Shown in pieces: positions 7,503 through 9,872 of a stretch of 9,872 bases of DNA. The stretch comes from Pseudomonadota bacterium (GTDB taxonomy: Bacteria > Pseudomonadota > Alphaproteobacteria > Rhizobiales > Hyphomicrobiaceae), in assembly GCA_021813195.1 (NCBI GenBank), contig JAKALI010000105.1, positions 1 to 9,872 on the forward strand, written 5' to 3'. The notes beneath the pieces are model-generated. The model saw only the letters and a program-made list of their open reading frames with translations, was not told the origin of the DNA and did not search any database. The position numbers were made by a program, and so were the translations under genes. How positions within the stretch are numbered: the first letter of the stretch is position 1; each line of letters begins with the position of its first letter.

Positions 7503-8045
7503 TCAGGCCCGGGGCAAGCGCTGCAATACCAAATCTTTCTTGCTGTCGATTTGATCGACGCGGCTGGTAATCTCACCGAGCGCGGCTGCGGCCCTTGGCC
7601 TATGCGCGGCGAGATGCTCGATCCACCGTTCAGCACGACCGCGTCGGGAGTCAATTCTGTCAAATTTGGTTCCGTAGTCATTCACAGCGGACCGGAGTGA
7701 AGCAACCTTCACGTCGGGCCGATCCACGGTCGGCTCATGTCCGCCCATCCGTCTGTCGAGACCTGTGTAGCTTGCTTGAAGACAACCAAAATTCGACTGC
7801 CCGCTGAACCGTGCATCGAACGCACCGAAGTTCATTTCAAGACGGCCTCCCAAACTGTCGATCCGCGTTTGGAGAAGATCGATCTGAAATCTGGTGGTCG
7901 AAGAGCGCTGGGTACGCAGGAGTGCTGTTTCGCGGACGGCGGCGAATTTCTTATCCATTCCGGCAATGCGCGTATCGAGATCATCCGGCAAATTCGCGAT
8001 GATGCCTTCGACGTCCGTCATTCGGTTCACAAGTAATCCCGCCAC
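7503..8045 (-). CDS. Uncertain ORF, heptad-rich hypothetical protein
   Basis: A 180-codon frame with a GTG start, lying between pyrC' and plsY and ending 37 bp before plsY. I do not recognise a family. The residue pattern in several stretches is coiled-coil-like, with hydrophobics at 3-4 spacing and many Asp/Arg pairs: [18 protein letters not shown] (about 53-70), [19 protein letters not shown] (about 125-143) and [15 protein letters not shown] near the end. Glycines and prolines interrupt these in the middle (about 80-110), so the gene may be degenerate or never real. There is no signal peptide or membrane segment. No good ribosome site precedes the GTG at 8045; ATG at 8021 (residue 9) is an alternative start. 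Base composition is less GC-biased than in neighbouring genes. Opposite-strand frames here are shorter and look worse. Confidence 0.4.
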   Translation of the reverse strand: MAGLLVNRMTDVEGIIANLPDDLDTRIAGMDKKFAAVRETALLRTQRSSTTRFQIDLLQTRIDSLGGRLEMNFGAFDARFSGQSNFGCLQASYTGLDRRMGGHEPTVDRPDVKVASLRSAVNDYGTKFDRIDSRRGRAERWIEHLAAHRPRAAAALGEITSRVDQIDSKKDLVLQRLPRA

Positions 8046-8232
8046 GCCCCATCCCCGCTTGAACCCATGTTACCGTCTTGAAGCCCGACGGCAAGTGCAA
8101 GCCAGGAAAACCGACCCAGCTGCACTTCGTTTTTGGAGATAAAACAATCATGCAGACCTGATCCGTCGCGCCGGGGATCACAAAGCTTGAGGGACACACA
8201 TACAATTGAAATCGGAAAGAGAGGGCTGAACC
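8046..8232. other. Non-coding gap downstream of pyrC'
   Basis: 187 bp with no supported gene. It holds the stem-loop at 8093-8134 and a short inverted repeat (AGGG...CCCT, 8222-8234) right at the pyrC' stop. On the pyrC' strand that repeat is followed by a pyrimidine run (CTCTTTC), which could be a weak transcript end. A minus-strand frame reading across 7981-8205 looks unlike any protein I know. Confidence 0.4.
8093..8134 (+). terminator. Terminator-like stem-loop with T run, no gene assigned
   Basis: The 7-bp arms AAGTGCA (8093-8099) and TGCACTT (8121-8127) pair perfectly. Two further G-C pairs form inside (8101-8102 with 8119-8120) around a bulged A, the loop is about 16 bases, and CGTTTTT follows at 8128-8134. 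The T run makes it a plus-strand signal, yet no plus-strand gene ends here. The large loop weakens the call. Confidence 0.3.
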
Positions 8233-9570
8233 CTAGCGGCGGTCGGCGGCGGAATACTCAAAAACCGTCTCGCCGGCGACGACCGTGCGCACGACGCGAC
8301 CCTGCATCTTGGCTTCGTCGAACGGGGTGTTTTTGGAGCGCGAGCGCAGCAAGTCCTTGTTGACGACCCACGGCTCGCCAAGGTCGACGAGAATCAGATC
8401 GGCCGGCGCGCCCTTGGCTAGTCGTCCGCAGGCAAGACCAAATCGCCGTGCCGGATTGATCGTGAGGGGGCGCAGGAGGACGGGAAGTGCTACATCGCCG
8501 GAATGGTGCAGTCGCAGCGCTGCCGCGAGCAGGGTTTCCAGTCCAGCCGCACCATCGGCTGCTTCCGCGAATGGACGGCGCTTGACGTCCGCGTCCTGGG
8601 GATCATGGCTGGAGACGATAATGTCGATTTCGCCGTTCGCCACGGCATTGACGAGCGCCGCGCGATCCTCCTCGCGCCGGAGCGGCGGCCGGATCTTCAG
8701 GAACGTTCGGTAAGAGCCGATGTCGTTCTCGTTGAGGGTCAAGTGATTGATCGACACGCCGCACGTGACGTCGAGACCTCGCGCTCGCGCCTTGCGGATG
8801 ACTTCGAGGCTTTCCTCGCACGTGATTGTCGCGGCGTGATAACGCCCGCGGGTCATTTCGACGAGGCGGATATCGCGCTCCAACGTAATGACTTCGGACA
8901 TTTTAGGGATGCCGGACAGGCCCAGCCGCGTGGCAACTTCGCCCGAATTCATGGCGCCGCTGCCACTCAAATAAGGATCCTCGGTGTGATGGACGATCAG
9001 CGCGCCGAAATCCTTGGCATAAAGCAGCGCGTTCTTCATGATGCGCGTGTTCGCGATGCTCGATTTGCCGTTGGAGAATGCCACCGCGCCCGCCCGCTGC
9101 AGCAGCCCGATCTCGGTGATCTCCTCGCCTTTGAGGCCCTTGGTCACCGCCGCCATGGTGTGGACGTGCACCTTGGCGTTGTCGCGCGCGCGCCGCTGGA
9201 TGAAATCCACCAGTGAGACTTGGTCAATCACCGGATTGGTGTCGGGCATCACGATCATGGTCGTAACACCGCCCGCGGCGGCCGAGTGACTGGCGGTCTT
9301 CAAGGTCTCGCGGTGCTCATATCCTGGTTCACCCGTGAAGACCTGGGCGTCTACGAGGCCGGGGCAGAGCATTTGCCCCTTGCAGTCCACGACCGTCGCG
9401 CCCTCCGGCGCGTTGCGCCGCAAGTGCGAGCCAACATCTTCGATCGTGGCGCCCTTGACGAGCAGACCGCCGGGCTCATCGCGACCCGATTCGGGATCGA
9501 CGAGGCGCGCATTGATGAACACCGTAAGGCCATCGCTCCGTTTCGCCGCTTTTGCTCCCGTCGCTGTCAT
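8233..9570 (-). CDS. pyrX: PyrC', non-catalytic dihydroorotase homologue (ATCase partner)
   Basis: A 445-aa protein with the full amidohydrolase fold of class I dihydroorotase: CPGLVDAQVFTGEPGYEHRE at 69-88, AGGVTTMIVMPDTNP at 99-113, and the C-terminal GRLAKGAPADLILVD at 382-396. The catalytic and metal residues are mostly gone. The usual D-x-H-x-H reads D74-A-Q76-V-F78, the FSDDG aspartate region reads FSNGK (166-169), the AHVS histidine is T248 in AATIT, and TDHAPH reads SSHDPQ (320-325), replacing the catalytic Asp by S321. H195 (HHTED) is kept. Such inactive homologues, known as PyrC' or PyrX (for example in Pseudomonas), are needed for assembly and activity of the aspartate carbamoyltransferase complex. 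Its place 14 bp after pyrB on the same strand fits that role. An active dihydroorotase must be encoded elsewhere. ATG at 9570 follows AAGGCG. Confidence 0.92.
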   Translation of the reverse strand: MTATGAKAAKRSDGLTVFINARLVDPESGRDEPGGLLVKGATIEDVGSHLRRNAPEGATVVDCKGQMLCPGLVDAQVFTGEPGYEHRETLKTASHSAAAGGVTTMIVMPDTNPVIDQVSLVDFIQRRARDNAKVHVHTMAAVTKGLKGEEITEIGLLQRAGAVAFSNGKSSIANTRIMKNALLYAKDFGALIVHHTEDPYLSGSGAMNSGEVATRLGLSGIPKMSEVITLERDIRLVEMTRGRYHAATITCEESLEVIRKARARGLDVTCGVSINHLTLNENDIGSYRTFLKIRPPLRREEDRAALVNAVANGEIDIIVSSHDPQDADVKRRPFAEAADGAAGLETLLAAALRLHHSGDVALPVLLRPLTINPARRFGLACGRLAKGAPADLILVDLGEPWVVNKDLLRSRSKNTPFDEAKMQGRVVRTVVAGETVFEYSAADRR

Positions 9571-9584
9571 GTCGCGCCTTGCAT

Positions 9585-9872
9585 CTATCGCCGGGGAAGA
9601 TTTCGGGCCAGCGCCTCGAGCACCGCCATGCGGACCGCCACACCCATTTCGACTTGTTCGCGAATAACACTGCGCGGATCATCGGCGATCGTCGACGCAA
9701 TCTCCACGCCGCGATTCATGGGGCCGGGATGCATGACGATGGCGTCGGGCTTGGCGCGCGCGAGCTTCTCGTGATCAAGACCGAAGAAATGGAAGTACTC
9801 GCGCGTGGAAGGGACGAAGGAGCCTTCCATGCGCTCGCGCTGGAGGCGGAGCATCATGACGATGTCAGCGCC
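9585..9872 (-). CDS. pyrB: PyrB, aspartate carbamoyltransferase catalytic chain, 3' part
   Basis: The last 95 codons of an aspartate carbamoyltransferase, cut by the right edge. The enzyme joins carbamoyl phosphate and aspartate, the committed step of UMP synthesis. Visible is the C-terminal, aspartate-binding domain: [14 protein letters not shown] with the arginine pair that contacts substrate in the family, then [24 protein letters not shown] with the conserved HPGPMNRG loop, and a final long helix, [17 protein letters not shown]. It reads directly into pyrC', with 14 bp between the TAG and the next ATG, so the two form one transcription unit and, by family knowledge, one protein complex. 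The C-terminus (ALARNLPRR) is of normal length. Confidence 0.96.
   Translation of the reverse strand, partial: GADIVMMLRLQRERMEGSFVPSTREYFHFFGLDHEKLARAKPDAIVMHPGPMNRGVEIASTIADDPRSVIREQVEMGVAVRMAVLEALARNLPRR

Noticed and set aside
8503..9216. A 237-codon plus-strand frame inside pyrC'.
   Set aside because: It is a shadow of the dihydroorotase homologue on the other strand.

Overview
The window is ordinary, densely packed bacterial chromosome. GC is high (roughly 60%, judged by eye), and third codon positions are GC-rich. The gene content and order point to an alphaproteobacterium, most likely of the Hyphomicrobiales (Rhizobiales). The supporting blocks are pyrB-pyrC'-plsY-dprA, grxC followed by a nitrilase-family amidase and a DUF1178 gene, and a free-standing ProX beside a thioredoxin-TPR protein. 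The order-level call is inference; genus cannot be decided.

Left block (1-1123, minus strand): the 5' part of a CnoX/YbbN-type thioredoxin-TPR co-chaperone runs off the left edge. Upstream of it in the same direction lies proX, a free-standing deacylase for mischarged tRNA-Pro. A 280-bp gap (1124-1403) separates proX from the divergent grxC. Middle-left block (1404-3052, plus strand): grxC (glutaredoxin 3), a nitrilase-superfamily amidase that looks like deaminated-glutathione amidase, and a DUF1178 protein joined to it by an ATGA overlap. Together these suggest a small glutathione/thiol-maintenance operon. It meets a convergent 86-codon conserved hypothetical gene (3049-3309), and their stop codons share a CTAG.

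Centre (3310-5633): an AT-richer 341-bp leader precedes phoX, a 660-aa Tat-exported PhoX-family phosphatase.

Right block (5659-9872, minus strand): in transcription order, the 3' end of pyrB (aspartate carbamoyltransferase), pyrC' (a dihydroorotase homologue that has lost most metal-site and catalytic residues), a poorly conserved-looking heptad-rich ORF of uncertain reality, plsY (acyl-phosphate glycerol-3-phosphate acyltransferase), and dprA (ssDNA-binding RecA loader), which starts on a GTG inside the plsY end. This links pyrimidine synthesis, phospholipid synthesis and DNA uptake/recombination by position only.

I see no mobile element, CRISPR array, rRNA, tRNA, prophage or defence island, and nothing that I can honestly call an undescribed system. 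The most useful observations are the pseudoenzyme nature of the pyrC homologue, the glutathione-repair gene cluster, and the unexplained 770-bp segment between pyrC' and plsY.
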